A stretch of DNA of 64,000 nucleotides from Nitricoxidireducens sp046726235 (lineage in GTDB: Bacteria; Pseudomonadota; Gammaproteobacteria; Burkholderiales; Rhodocyclaceae). A program made the translations under genes and the position numbers. The notes under the pieces were generated by a model, which did not search any database, was not told the DNA's origin, and saw only the letters and a list, made by a program, of their open reading frames with translations. Location: assembly GCA_046726235.1 (NCBI GenBank), contig JBKPAD010000001.1, positions 310,001 to 374,000 on the forward strand, in the 5' to 3' direction. This document shows positions 26,574-35,048 of this stretch, piece after piece; the stretch's first letter is position 1; each line of letters opens with the position of its first letter.

Positions 26574-28560
26574 TGAGCAGCTTTTCCTTCGCCTGCTGCT
26601 TCACGGCCTCGGTCTTCTCTTCGACTTTCGCCTTCACCGCCTCGCTGGCGAGGCCGGCGAACTCGATGCGGTACGAGAGCTTGTCGAACGGCCCGCTCGC
26701 GCGCACCGGCACCGTCAGGCCCTTCAGGTGCTCGAGGTCCTTGGCGCCCTGCCCGCCGGAGGTGGCGACGACGCTGGCCTTGAGCAGGTAGTCGAGCCGG
26801 CCGTTGCCGACGTCGATGTCGCCGTTGCCGGCGAGCCGCAGGAAGGGTGATTTCGCGGTCAGGTCTTCGTTGTGCGCGACGCCGTTGGCGATGCGGAAGC
26901 TCGCCTTGAGCTCGGAGAAGTCGGTCTTGTCGGTCTGCTTCGCCTGCTGCTCCGAGTCCTGCTTGCTCGAGAACCTGGCCTTGAGTTCGCGGAAAGTTCG
27001 CGCCAGGTCGATGCCCTTGAGCGCGCCGTCGTGGAGCGAGAGAGAGGCACTGCCGGCCAGCGCCTTCTTCATCGCCGCGACGGAATCGCCGCGCGTCGTC
27101 ACGTCGAGCGCGACGTTGCCGCGGCCCTCGATGAGATCCTTGTCGGCCGCGTCCTTGAGCAGGGGGCCGACGTTGATGCCGGCGAGGTTCTCCTTCAGCG
27201 ACACGGCATTGCCCTTGGCGTTCAGCGACAGGCTGCCGTTCACCGTGCCGCCGTAGAGCTGCGCCGAATGCGGCGCCAGCTCGAGGCGTCCGCCGGACGC
27301 CTTGACGCGCAGGCGCACGTCGGCGGCCTTGACCTTGGCGATCTGCAGGCTGCCGACCTTGACGTCGCCGTCGAGTTCGAGCTTCTCGAGCGCCGAGAAG
27401 TCGAGCTTGCCCGACTCCTTGCCCTCCTCCGCGCCGGCCTTCTGCGGCGGCAGGTAGCGGTCGAGGTCGAGGCGGTCGATGTCGAGGTCGAAGCCGAGCG
27501 CGAGCGGGCCGAAGCGGCGCACGTCGAGCTGCAGCGCGACCTTGGTCTCGTCGAAGCCGGTGTCCAGCTTGAGCTCCGCCGTCTGCTTGGCGAGGTCGAC
27601 GGCGGCACGCCCGGCCAGCGGCAGCTTGAGCGGCTTCGCCAGGCGCGGGTGCGCGAGGTCGATGCTGCCGGCGAGCTTGTCGAGCGCGAGCTTGCGCTTC
27701 TCGGCGTCGAACTCGGCGGCGAGCGGCGAGGCGAGCGTCGCCTTCACCGCCGTCGTGCCAGACTTCGCATCGACGTCGAGCGCGAGCCTGTCGGCTTTCA
27801 GCACGCCCGCCTTGCCGCTGACGCCGCTCAGGGCCAGCTTCGCGTCGACGCTGCGCGCCTTGCCGGCGAGCTTCGCCGTCAGCGACAGGTTTTCGCCGCC
27901 CGAGCCCTCGGGCGTCAGCGCGAGGCGCGGTGCATCGAAGCGGATGTCGAAGTCGTCGTCGTCGAGCTTGCCGCGCGCGGAAAGCGCCACGGACTGCACC
28001 TCGTAGGCCTGCCTGCCGGTGTCGACGGCGACGCGGCCGGTGTCGAGGGCGAGTCCCGAAACGCTGGTGCTGCTGCCGGCCTTCTCGTCGCGCCAGGTCA
28101 GTGCGGCGTCCGTGACCTTGATGGCGGCGACCTCGAAGCGCACGGGTTCGGACGCCTCGTCCTTCGACAGCAGGTCGTCGATGTTCAGCGTGCCGTCCTT
28201 GCGCTTGACGACCGTGGCGCGCAGGCCGCCGATCTCGACCTTATCGGCGACGATGCGCCCGCCCAGCAGCGGCATCACCGCGACCGAGACATGCGCCTTC
28301 TCCAGCGCGGCGAATTCCTGCTGCGGATTCTTGTGCTCCGACAGCGAGAGCTTGCCGATGCGCACGCCGAGGCTGGGCCAGAACGCGAGTTCCAGCTCGC
28401 CGTCGATCTTCAGCGTGCGCTGCTTCTTCTCCAGCACCACGCGCGCGGCCTCCGCCTTGATGCGCTCGGCGTCGAATTGAGTGGCGACGAAGATCGCCCC
28501 GATCGCAAGCAGCGCGACCAGGGCACCGGCGACGATGGCGACGATCTTCAGCGGTTTCAT
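26554..28560 (-). CDS. AsmA-family envelope protein
   Basis: A 668-residue protein anchored by one N-terminal helix (VAIVAGALVALLAIGAIFVA) with a long periplasmic body. The N-terminal AsmA domain is recognisable: FDAERIKAEAARVV, then LKIDGELELAFWPSLGVRIGKLSL, a hallmark of the family. The C-terminal AsmA_2 region contains GRGNVALDVTTRGDSVAAMKKAL and SLHDGALKGIDLARTFRELK. Family members are long beta-groove bridges thought to move phospholipid or affect outer membrane assembly. The lysine/alanine-rich C-terminus (EEKTEAVKQQAKEKLLNGIF) is charged. It lies 14 bases after the EF-hand membrane protein gene. Confidence 0.9.
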   Translation of the reverse strand: MKPLKIVAIVAGALVALLAIGAIFVATQFDAERIKAEAARVVLEKKQRTLKIDGELELAFWPSLGVRIGKLSLSEHKNPQQEFAALEKAHVSVAVMPLLGGRIVADKVEIGGLRATVVKRKDGTLNIDDLLSKDEASEPVRFEVAAIKVTDAALTWRDEKAGSSTSVSGLALDTGRVAVDTGRQAYEVQSVALSARGKLDDDDFDIRFDAPRLALTPEGSGGENLSLTAKLAGKARSVDAKLALSGVSGKAGVLKADRLALDVDAKSGTTAVKATLASPLAAEFDAEKRKLALDKLAGSIDLAHPRLAKPLKLPLAGRAAVDLAKQTAELKLDTGFDETKVALQLDVRRFGPLALGFDLDIDRLDLDRYLPPQKAGAEEGKESGKLDFSALEKLELDGDVKVGSLQIAKVKAADVRLRVKASGGRLELAPHSAQLYGGTVNGSLSLNAKGNAVSLKENLAGINVGPLLKDAADKDLIEGRGNVALDVTTRGDSVAAMKKALAGSASLSLHDGALKGIDLARTFRELKARFSSKQDSEQQAKQTDKTDFSELKASFRIANGVAHNEDLTAKSPFLRLAGNGDIDVGNGRLDYLLKASVVATSGGQGAKDLEHLKGLTVPVRASGPFDKLSYRIEFAGLASEAVKAKVEEKTEAVKQQAKEKLLNGIFGR

Positions 28561-28574
28561 TCTGTCAGGGACTC

Positions 28575-30446
28575 CTAGCGCAAGCTCGCGCTCACGTACC
28601 AGACGAAGACGATGAACAGGAGCAGCGCCCCGAGTCCCACGTAGAGCGTCCACGGCGCCTTCTTGTCGGCGTAGGGATCGGTCAGCGCGCGCTCGGCGTC
28701 GGCGGGCAATTGGGCGACCTGGGTCAGCGAGGTGCCGAACGGAATGTTGATGCGCGCGCGGGCGTTGATCGCCCAGCCGTTGGCGTCGAGGATCGGCCCG
28801 AGGTTGCGGCTGCGCAGCTTGAACCAGGCCAGCGCCACGGCCGGCCCCGAGACCACGAGCAGCAGCGCGGCCAGTGCCAGCGGCATCTGCCACCAGCGCA
28901 ACGCGAACAGGCCGGCGAGCATCGAGGCGACGGCGGTGCCGAGCGCGCCGACGGCGAGCCCGATGGCGGCGAAGATGCCGGCGAACTTGGCGACGTCGAA
29001 CGGCGGCGGCGGCGGAACCGGCGGCGCGCCGCTCGCGGCCCGGCTCGAGGCCTGGATGGCGGCCAGCGCCATCTTGCCCTCGGCCGCCGCGGCGCGATTG
29101 GCGGCGAATTTCTGCGCCTGCTCGGCGATCAGGCGCGCGAGCCGCTTGTAGGGCGCCCAGAACGCCTGGCGCAGGCTGATCGGATGCTCGACGATCTTGG
29201 TGATCGTGGCATCCCAGTCGCGTCCCTGGCGATCGTAGAAGACGCCGTTGCGGCCGACCATCAGCTGGTCGGCGTCGCCTGCCGTGAAGGCGGCGGCGAT
29301 GCTGGTCTTCTCACCGCCGGCGCGCACGCAGTCGCAATACACGAGGCAGATGCGCGACAGCGAGGCGAGTGCCGCGTGTTTCGCCGCGTCGCTGACGGCG
29401 ACGCAGAGTTCGCACGAACGGCCGTCGAGGTAGAGCGTGCCGACCTGGAACGTTGCCTTGCCGGAGCGCGTGTAGAAATTGCGGAAGGCGACGAAGTTGT
29501 TCGCCAGCGGCATCAGGTCGCGCACGTAGCGTGCGAGCTGCTCGAGGCCACGCACGCCGTCGCCTTCGAGCGCGGCGTCGGGCCGCGCCGCGAGCCAGTC
29601 GGCGTAGGGCGCGAGCTTGTCCTTGAGCGCCGCCCAGTCGGCTTCCGACAAGGCGTCGCGCTTGCCGAGCAGCGGCTCTACGGCGAGATCCGCGCAGGCG
29701 GCGATGCGCGCCGTCCAGGCCGGATTGACGCCGTCGGCGAGCGGCAGCGGCGTTGCGGCGGCGACGCGCGCCAGCGGCAGCGCGGCGACGGCCGCGGCGT
29801 CGGCGGTCAGCGTGTCGGCGGAAAGTGCGGCGAAGACTTCGCCGGCGGCGTTGAGCGCCTCGCCCGCGCGCGCATCGAAGGCGGCCAGCCGGCAGCGCAC
29901 GAAGTAGTCGTCGATCTTCGGCGCGACCGCCTGCACGGCGTCCCACGCGGCGGCTGTGGCGTCGCCGAGCGGCCTCGTGCCGGCGCCGGCGTTTTCCCAC
30001 GCGGCGAGCGCGCGTTCGGCGAAGCGCGCCTGCGCGCCGCTCGCGGCGAGGACGCTGATGAAGCCGTCGGCCGCGCCTTCGACGCCCTCGGCGAGCAGCG
30101 CGCGTGCGGCGGCGGCGATGCGCGCACCTTCCTCGTCGTCCTCGCGGATGGCGGCCAGCGGCACGCCGTCGAGATTCTGGGCGAGCAGGTCGGGGTCCTT
30201 CAGGCGGGAGGCAGCCCAGCGCACGGCGGCGATGAGTTCCGGCGCGCGCACGTGGCCGTCGCCGTCGCTGTCGATGAAGGCCAACGTGCGGGCGTCGAAC
30301 TCGATGCCCTGCACCGGGCACGACAGGGCGACCCAGAGTTTCTGGTCGAGGTTCCCGATGGCCAGCAGGTCCGCCGCGCTGTCGAGGCGCACCTGGTCGA
30401 AGCCGCCGGCGCGGAAGAAGCGCCAGCGATGAGTGTCGACGTCCAT
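28575..30446 (-). CDS. Large membrane protein with one canonical EF-hand loop, function unknown
   Basis: A 623-residue protein I cannot assign to a characterised family. Residues 59-70 (DSDGDGHVRAPE) form a textbook 12-residue EF-hand calcium-binding loop. The middle is alanine-rich and mostly helical, with a possible metal-binding DGRSCELC and a CDC near residues 355-385. A proline run (PPVPPPPPF) near residue 495 leads into two or three membrane helices (about 505-565) and a final C-terminal helix (LYVGLGALLLFIVFVWYV). The bulk is therefore a soluble domain tethered by its C-terminal end. It is followed on the same strand by the AsmA gene. A link to envelope homeostasis is only inferred from that neighbour. 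Confidence 0.75.
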   Translation of the reverse strand: MDVDTHRWRFFRAGGFDQVRLDSAADLLAIGNLDQKLWVALSCPVQGIEFDARTLAFIDSDGDGHVRAPELIAAVRWAASRLKDPDLLAQNLDGVPLAAIREDDEEGARIAAAARALLAEGVEGAADGFISVLAASGAQARFAERALAAWENAGAGTRPLGDATAAAWDAVQAVAPKIDDYFVRCRLAAFDARAGEALNAAGEVFAALSADTLTADAAAVAALPLARVAAATPLPLADGVNPAWTARIAACADLAVEPLLGKRDALSEADWAALKDKLAPYADWLAARPDAALEGDGVRGLEQLARYVRDLMPLANNFVAFRNFYTRSGKATFQVGTLYLDGRSCELCVAVSDAAKHAALASLSRICLVYCDCVRAGGEKTSIAAAFTAGDADQLMVGRNGVFYDRQGRDWDATITKIVEHPISLRQAFWAPYKRLARLIAEQAQKFAANRAAAAEGKMALAAIQASSRAASGAPPVPPPPPFDVAKFAGIFAAIGLAVGALGTAVASMLAGLFALRWWQMPLALAALLLVVSGPAVALAWFKLRSRNLGPILDANGWAINARARINIPFGTSLTQVAQLPADAERALTDPYADKKAPWTLYVGLGALLLFIVFVWYVSASLR

Positions 30447-30486
30447 GGCGGTTCCCCTTGTTCTTGTTGGAACCTCGATGTTAGAG

Positions 30487-31125
30487 CTAAACCCCGTCGG
30501 CGACGAAGGGGTTCGATTCGCGCTCCTCGCCGAAGGTGGACATCGGTCCGTGGCCGGAAACGAACTTGACGTCGTTGCCCAGCGGCCACAGCTTGTGGCG
30601 GATCGAACCCAGCAGCGCATCGTAGTCGCCGCGCGGGAAATCGGTGCGGCCGATGGAGCCGGCGAACAGCACGTCGCCGACCAGCGCCAGTCGGCTCGGG
30701 CGATGGAAGAAGCAGACATGGCCGGGCGTGTGGCCGGGCGTGTGGAGCACCTCGAGGGTCTCGTCGCCGACCTGCACCGTGTCGCCGTCCTCGAGCCAGC
30801 GCTCGGGGGTGAAGGCTGCGCAATGCGGGAAGCCGAACATGCGGCTCTGGTTCGGCAGCTGGTCGATCCAGAACGCGTCCTCGCGCTGCGGCCCCTCGAC
30901 CGGGATGGCGAGGCGGGCCGCCAGGTCGGCAGTGCCGCCGGCATGGTCGATGTGGCCGTGGGTCAGCAGGATTTTCTCGAGCGTCACACCGAGGCGCGAC
31001 GCCGCGGCGACGATCTGGTCGATGTCGCCGCCCGGGTCGACGACGGCGCCTTTCATCGTCTGCTCGCACCAGAGCAGCGTGCAGTTCTGCGCGAAAGGCG
31101 TGACGGGAAGTATGCGGTAGTCCAT
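30487..31125 (-). CDS. MBL-fold metallo-hydrolase (glyoxalase II-like)
   Basis: A 212-residue metallo-beta-lactamase-fold enzyme. The dinuclear metal site is complete: LTHGHIDHAGG (HxHxDH) near residue 55, HTPGHTPGHVCF near 130, LFAGSIGRTDFP with the bridging aspartate near 160, and a C-terminal SGHGPMSTFGEE. The size and the GRTDFP motif match the glyoxalase-II/YcbL-like subgroup that hydrolyses glutathione thioesters. The exact substrate is not determined by sequence. It is flanked by 40 bases to the EF-hand gene and 51 bases to the small membrane protein gene, all on the minus strand. Confidence 0.88.
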   Translation of the reverse strand: MDYRILPVTPFAQNCTLLWCEQTMKGAVVDPGGDIDQIVAAASRLGVTLEKILLTHGHIDHAGGTADLAARLAIPVEGPQREDAFWIDQLPNQSRMFGFPHCAAFTPERWLEDGDTVQVGDETLEVLHTPGHTPGHVCFFHRPSRLALVGDVLFAGSIGRTDFPRGDYDALLGSIRHKLWPLGNDVKFVSGHGPMSTFGEERESNPFVADGV

Positions 31126-31176
31126 CCGGTGCTCCTGTGCCGCGGGGCGGCGGGAGCGCCGATTCTCGCATGATTC

Positions 31177-31614
31177 TCAGCGGCGACCGGCCGCCCGGTA
31201 GGCGGCCACCGCGGCGAGGCCGAAGACCACGTGAGCGGCCAGGGTGATCGGGTCGCGCGCCGCCGCGAACCAGGGAAACAGCGCCGTGAAGCCGTACATG
31301 TTGATGCCGAACAACGCCGCGCCGAAGGCGGCCCCGACGGCCAGCCACGCGCGCCATCGCAGGCGCTCGACCAGCGCGCACAGCGCCAGGCCGTAAGCGA
31401 TCGAGAGCGCGAAGTGCACGAGGGTCGCGACCAGCATCACGGTCGCACCGGCGGGCGCGGTCAATACGGCTGGATCCATGACGATGGCGGCCGCAAGGCG
31501 TGCGTCGCGGAACAGGATCTCGGGCAGCGCATCGGTCAGCGCCGCCCAGAGGAGGACCTGCGCGGCCGTCGACACGACGCCGGCGACGATGCCCGCAATG
31601 ACGGCCGCGCGCAG
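31177..31614 (-). CDS. Small integral membrane protein, function unknown
   Basis: About 145 residues forming four hydrophobic helices (AAVIAGIVAGVVSTAAQVLLWAAL; PAGATVMLVATLVHFALSIA; AWLAVGAAFGAALFGINMYGF; DPITLAAHVVFGLAAVAAY). No enzyme motif is visible. The reading frame is certain but the start is not: there is no ATG or GTG near the expected beginning. The CTG at 31614 is used here because it precedes the first helix; a GTG at 31575 would cut into that helix, and an ATG at 31776 would overlap the upstream gene by 143 bases. The upstream gene stops at 31634, so translation may depend on coupling. Confidence 0.55.
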   Translation of the reverse strand: MRAAVIAGIVAGVVSTAAQVLLWAALTDALPEILFRDARLAAAIVMDPAVLTAPAGATVMLVATLVHFALSIAYGLALCALVERLRWRAWLAVGAAFGAALFGINMYGFTALFPWFAAARDPITLAAHVVFGLAAVAAYRAAGRR

Positions 31615-31633
31615 GTCGAGGCGCCGCGACCCG

Positions 31634-32128
31634 TCAGCGATTGCGATAGTCGAACTCGGCCTGCACGGGAGCCTTGCGGCCGGGCACCTCGGCCTCGACG
31701 ACGATGCGGAACGGGCCTTCGCCCTTGATGGCGAAATAGTTGCCGTAGCTGACGGCGTTGCCGAACGCCTCGGCATCCAGGCGCTTGCGCTTGCCGGCGG
31801 TGTTCAGTTCGCGCACCGTCGCCCAGACCTTGGCCTGGGTGATGCGCTGCTTCGTCGCGGCGTCGAACAGCGCGACGTCGAGGTGGTAGGCGTCGAGCGA
31901 CGGCGTACCGCCGTGCGCCCGTTCGCCGCCGGGATTCTGGCGGTGGGCAGGCACGGCGCGCGCGGCAGGCACCACGCCGTACTGGATCTCGACGCCGTCG
32001 ACGACGCGCGCTCGCTCCGGCGCGGCCGACGGCGCTTCCGTGGTCTCCTGCGCCGACGCCGGCGTCGCCGTCACGAGCCAGATCGGCAGCAGGAAGTTGA
32101 GCAGGTAGGAGGCCGACAGGGCGTCCAT
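31634..32128 (-). CDS. Exported protein of unknown function (beta-sandwich type)
   Basis: A 164-residue protein with a signal peptide (MDALSASYLLNFLLPIWLVTATPASA). The mature part looks like a small beta-sandwich: YHLDVALFDAATKQRITQAKVW, then a segment with YGNYFAIKGEGPFRIVVEAE, ending in AEFDYRNR. This resembles YtkA/FixH-like periplasmic domains that accompany metal or respiratory proteins, but the similarity is only by general pattern. The start is chosen at the signal peptide. It is divergent from the glycosyltransferase gene, and the 165-base gap between them holds the PhoB-box-like repeats at 32243-32260. Confidence 0.6.
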   Translation of the reverse strand: MDALSASYLLNFLLPIWLVTATPASAQETTEAPSAAPERARVVDGVEIQYGVVPAARAVPAHRQNPGGERAHGGTPSLDAYHLDVALFDAATKQRITQAKVWATVRELNTAGKRKRLDAEAFGNAVSYGNYFAIKGEGPFRIVVEAEVPGRKAPVQAEFDYRNR

Positions 32129-32242
32129 GGCGTTCCCCTCGCGACGCCGAGGCGGCGCCTTGTCCCCAAGTCTCGTCATTGCGAAACGGGGCGTCGGTGC
32201 GCCAGCGCACGCCCAGCAAATCGCCCCGTTCCAGTCTCCGTT

Positions 32243-32260
32243 CCGTCACGAAACTGTCAC
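32243..32260 (+). promoter_or_regulatory. Candidate PhoB box upstream of the first glycosyltransferase gene
   Basis: CCGTCAC-GAAA-CTGTCAC matches 15 of 18 positions of the PhoB-box consensus CTGTCATAWAWCTGTMAY and has the right geometry, two 7-mers separated by four bases. A weaker third unit, CAGTCTC, stands exactly one 11-base repeat upstream at 32232. The box ends 33 bases before the ATG. A -10-like GATAGT lies at 32282. The match is seen by eye; binding by PhoB is inferred. Confidence 0.6.
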
Positions 32261-32293
32261 GACGAGGAAACAAACGGCCGCGATAGTGCATGC

Positions 32294-33451
32294 ATGCAAA
32301 AAGAGACCCTGCAAGTCCTCATGGTTTCCGACGTCTACTTTCCGCGCATCAACGGGGTGTCGACATCGATTGACACCTTCCGTGAAGACCTGGCGGATCA
32401 GGGCGTCGACGTCACGCTGGTCGCTCCCGAATACCCGGAGCCGCACGACGCGGCGTCCATTTGGCGCATCCCCTCGCGCCGGATCCCCTTCGATCCGGAA
32501 GACCGCCTGATGCGCTGGCATCCGTTGTCGCAGAAGGTGGACGCGCTCGCGACCGACCGCGCCGACGTGATCCACATCCAGACGCCGTTCGCCGCCCACT
32601 ATGCAGCGCTTCGAAGCGCACGCCGCCATCGCCTGCCGGTGGTCGCCACCTACCACACGCACTTCGAGGAATACATCGATCACTACCTGCCCCTGATGCC
32701 GCGGCCGTTGCTGCGCGGCATCGCGCGGGGCATCGCGCGCAACCAGTGCAACGGGCTCGACGCCGTCGTCGTGCCGTCACTGGCGATGCGCGACAAGCTG
32801 GCGGAATACGGCGTGACGGCGCCGATGCACGTGCTGCCGACCGGCATTCCGGCAGGGCGATTCGAAGGCGGCAGCCGCGAGCGGTTCCGAAGCCGCCACG
32901 GCATCGCCCCTGAACGGCCGGTGGCCTTGTTCGTCGGCCGCGTGGCGCACGAGAAGAACATCGGCTTCCTGCTGGATGCGCTGTCGCACGCCGTACGCGA
33001 CCTCGATGCCCTGCTGCTGATCGCCGGCGAAGGCCCCGCCGTGCCTGAGCTGCGCCAGCGCGTCGCCCGGCTCGGGCTGGGGCGGCACGTCTCGTTCGTG
33101 GGCTATCTCGATCGCCGCACCGAACTCCCGGATTGCTACGCCGCGGCCGACGTCTTCTGCTTCGCGTCGCACACCGAAACCCAGGGGCTGGTCCTGCTGG
33201 AAGCGATGGCCGCCGGACTGCCCGTCTACGGCCTCGCGCGCATGGGGACGCGCGACATCATCGAGCCCGGGCGCGGCGCGATCGCGGCGCCGGGCGACGC
33301 ACAGGCCTTCGGCCAGGGCCTCGCCGCGCTGCTCGGCGACGCCAGCCGTCGCGAGGCGATGGCCGCGCAGGCCCGCCGCTTCGCGGCCGAGTGGTCGTCC
33401 GTGGAGCGCGCGCGCCAGCTTGCCGACCTGTATCGGAGCCTCGCCGCATGA
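32294..33451 (+). CDS. GT4-family glycosyltransferase, probable diacylglycerol glycosyltransferase
   Basis: A 385-residue GT-B fold enzyme of family GT4. The acceptor domain begins VLMVSDVYFPRINGVSTSID and contains HIQTPFAAHYAALRSARR and ATYHTHFEEYIDHYLP, the pattern of bacterial 1,2-diacylglycerol 3-glucosyltransferases. The donor domain has LFVGRVAHEKNI and the E-x7-E region TETQGLVLLEAMAAG. It opens a cluster with a diacylglycerol kinase, a second GT4 enzyme, ornithine-lipid genes and a PlcP-like phosphoesterase, behind a PhoB-box-like site. I therefore infer that it makes glycolipid from diacylglycerol under phosphate stress. A polysaccharide or mannosyl role cannot be excluded. It overlaps dgkA by four bases (ATGA). 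Confidence 0.85.
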   Translation: MQKETLQVLMVSDVYFPRINGVSTSIDTFREDLADQGVDVTLVAPEYPEPHDAASIWRIPSRRIPFDPEDRLMRWHPLSQKVDALATDRADVIHIQTPFAAHYAALRSARRHRLPVVATYHTHFEEYIDHYLPLMPRPLLRGIARGIARNQCNGLDAVVVPSLAMRDKLAEYGVTAPMHVLPTGIPAGRFEGGSRERFRSRHGIAPERPVALFVGRVAHEKNIGFLLDALSHAVRDLDALLLIAGEGPAVPELRQRVARLGLGRHVSFVGYLDRRTELPDCYAAADVFCFASHTETQGLVLLEAMAAGLPVYGLARMGTRDIIEPGRGAIAAPGDAQAFGQGLAALLGDASRREAMAAQARRFAAEWSSVERARQLADLYRSLAA

Positions 33452-33858
33452 ACGCGCCGGATCCCGTGCCGGGCAGCCAGGAAAGCCCGTTCAAGGGGAA
33501 GACGGGGCTGCGTCGCCTCGTCAACGCGCTCACCTATTCGGTGGCCGGTCTCCGCGCCGCCTATCGGCACGAGGACGCCTTCCGGCAGGAGGTGCTGCTG
33601 GCCATGGTGCTGATTCCGCTGGCGCTGCTGCTGCCGGCGGAAGCCGTGGGCCGGGCGCTGATGATCGGCAGTGTGCTGCTGGTGCTGGTTGTCGAATTGC
33701 TGAACTCCGCCATCGAGGCCGCCGTGGACCGCGTCTCCCTCGACCAGCATCGGCTCGCGAAGCGCGCGAAGGACATCGGCAGCGCCGCCGTCCTCGTCGC
33801 GCTGATCAACGTCGCCGCCACCTGGTGCCTCGTGCTGCTCGGAAGTTCGACCTCATGA
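33448..33858 (+). CDS. dgkA: Diacylglycerol kinase (DgkA type)
   Basis: A 136-residue integral membrane kinase that phosphorylates diacylglycerol to phosphatidate. The family signature VELLNSAIEAAVDRVS (residues about 76-91) carries the catalytic glutamates. Three membrane helices follow the usual DgkA plan, at about residues 47-62, 68-85 and 111-130. A 20-residue polar N-terminal extension is present. Its gene overlaps both glycosyltransferase genes by four bases on each side, so the three are translated as one unit. In this setting it would return diacylglycerol left by phospholipid breakdown to the phosphatidate pool. That role follows from the neighbours, not from the protein alone. Confidence 0.92.
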   Translation: MNAPDPVPGSQESPFKGKTGLRRLVNALTYSVAGLRAAYRHEDAFRQEVLLAMVLIPLALLLPAEAVGRALMIGSVLLVLVVELLNSAIEAAVDRVSLDQHRLAKRAKDIGSAAVLVALINVAATWCLVLLGSSTS

Positions 33859-35048
33859 GCGACGCGCCGCTTCGCGTCGCGCTGGTTTCGGAGACCTACC
33901 CGCCGGAGGTCAACGGCGTCGCCATGACGCTCGGCCGCATGGTCGACGGCCTGCGCCGCCGCGGGCATTCGGTGCATCTGGTGCGGCCGCGCCAGTCGCG
34001 CGAGGACACGCCGCAATGCGGTGAGAACTTTTGCGAACGCCTGGTGCCCGGCATACCGCTCCCGCGCTACGACGGCCTGCGTTTCGGGCTGCCGGCGCGC
34101 GCGGCGCTGCTTGCCGCCTGGCAGCGCGAACGGCCGGACATCGTGCATGTCGCCACCGAAGGGCCGCTCGGCTGGTCCGCCGTCTCGGCCGCTCGCGCGC
34201 TGGGGCTGCCGGTCAGCTCCGGCTTCCACACCAACTTCGACGCGTACAGCACGCACTATGGAGTCGGCTGGCTCAGCGGCCTGATCTCGCGCTACCTGCG
34301 GCATCTGCATAACCGCACCGACGCGACGCTGGTGCCCACCTACGGCATTGCGCAGCGACTGCGCTCGAGCGGCTATCGCAACGTGGCCGTCGTGTCCCGC
34401 GGCGTCGATACCACCCTCTTCAATCCCGGCCGGCGTTCGGCCGCCCTGCGCCGGGAATGGGGGGCCAGCGAAGACACGCTCGTCGCCTGCTACGTCGGCC
34501 GCCTGGCGACGGAGAAGAACCTCGGGCTGGTGCTCGAAGCCTTCGAGGCCGTCCGCGCCGCGCGTCCTGACGCGAGGCTCGTGTTCGTCGGCGAAGGGCC
34601 GCTGCGGCGCACGCTGATGCGCCTGCATCCCGGGCATGTCTACGCCGGCTTGCGGCGCGGCGAGGATCTCGGCGCCCATTACGCCTCGGCCGACCTGTTC
34701 CTCTTCCCGAGCCTGACGGAAACGTTCGGCAACGTCACGGCCGAAGCGCTCGCGAGCGGACTGGCGGTCGTGGCCTACGACCAGGCGGCCGCCGCGGAAC
34801 TGATCGAGACGCGCAGCAACGGCATGCTCGCTCCGGCCGGAGATCGCGAGGCATTCATCAACGCCGCCCTGCTGCTCGGGACCCGCGCCGATGAACTCTC
34901 ACGGGTGCGCGCGCAGGCTGCGCGCTCCGTGGCACGCCTGGACTGGGAAAACATCCATGACCGTTTCGTCGCCACCCTGCGCGAACGCATCGCCGCCCGC
35001 CAGCGCCGCAACCGGTCCGGCGAGGCCTGGATTTCGGTGCTCGACTGA
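33855..35048 (+). CDS. GT4-family glycosyltransferase, second of the cluster
   Basis: A 397-residue GT-B enzyme of family GT4, distinct from the one at 32294. The acceptor domain starts VALVSETYPPEVNGVAMTLG and has HVATEGPLGWSAVSAARALG and SSGFHTNFDAYSTHYG. The donor domain has CYVGRLATEKNL, VGEGPLRR and FPSLTETFGNVTAEALASG. This resembles the MgtA/SqdX-like group, which transfers mannose or sulfoquinovose to lipid acceptors. Together with the first enzyme it could build a diglycosyl lipid, or each could make a different headgroup. It starts four bases before the dgkA stop, and its last 150 bases overlap the 3' end of the acyltransferase gene on the other strand. Confidence 0.85.
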   Translation: MSDAPLRVALVSETYPPEVNGVAMTLGRMVDGLRRRGHSVHLVRPRQSREDTPQCGENFCERLVPGIPLPRYDGLRFGLPARAALLAAWQRERPDIVHVATEGPLGWSAVSAARALGLPVSSGFHTNFDAYSTHYGVGWLSGLISRYLRHLHNRTDATLVPTYGIAQRLRSSGYRNVAVVSRGVDTTLFNPGRRSAALRREWGASEDTLVACYVGRLATEKNLGLVLEAFEAVRAARPDARLVFVGEGPLRRTLMRLHPGHVYAGLRRGEDLGAHYASADLFLFPSLTETFGNVTAEALASGLAVVAYDQAAAAELIETRSNGMLAPAGDREAFINAALLLGTRADELSRVRAQAARSVARLDWENIHDRFVATLRERIAARQRRNRSGEAWISVLD

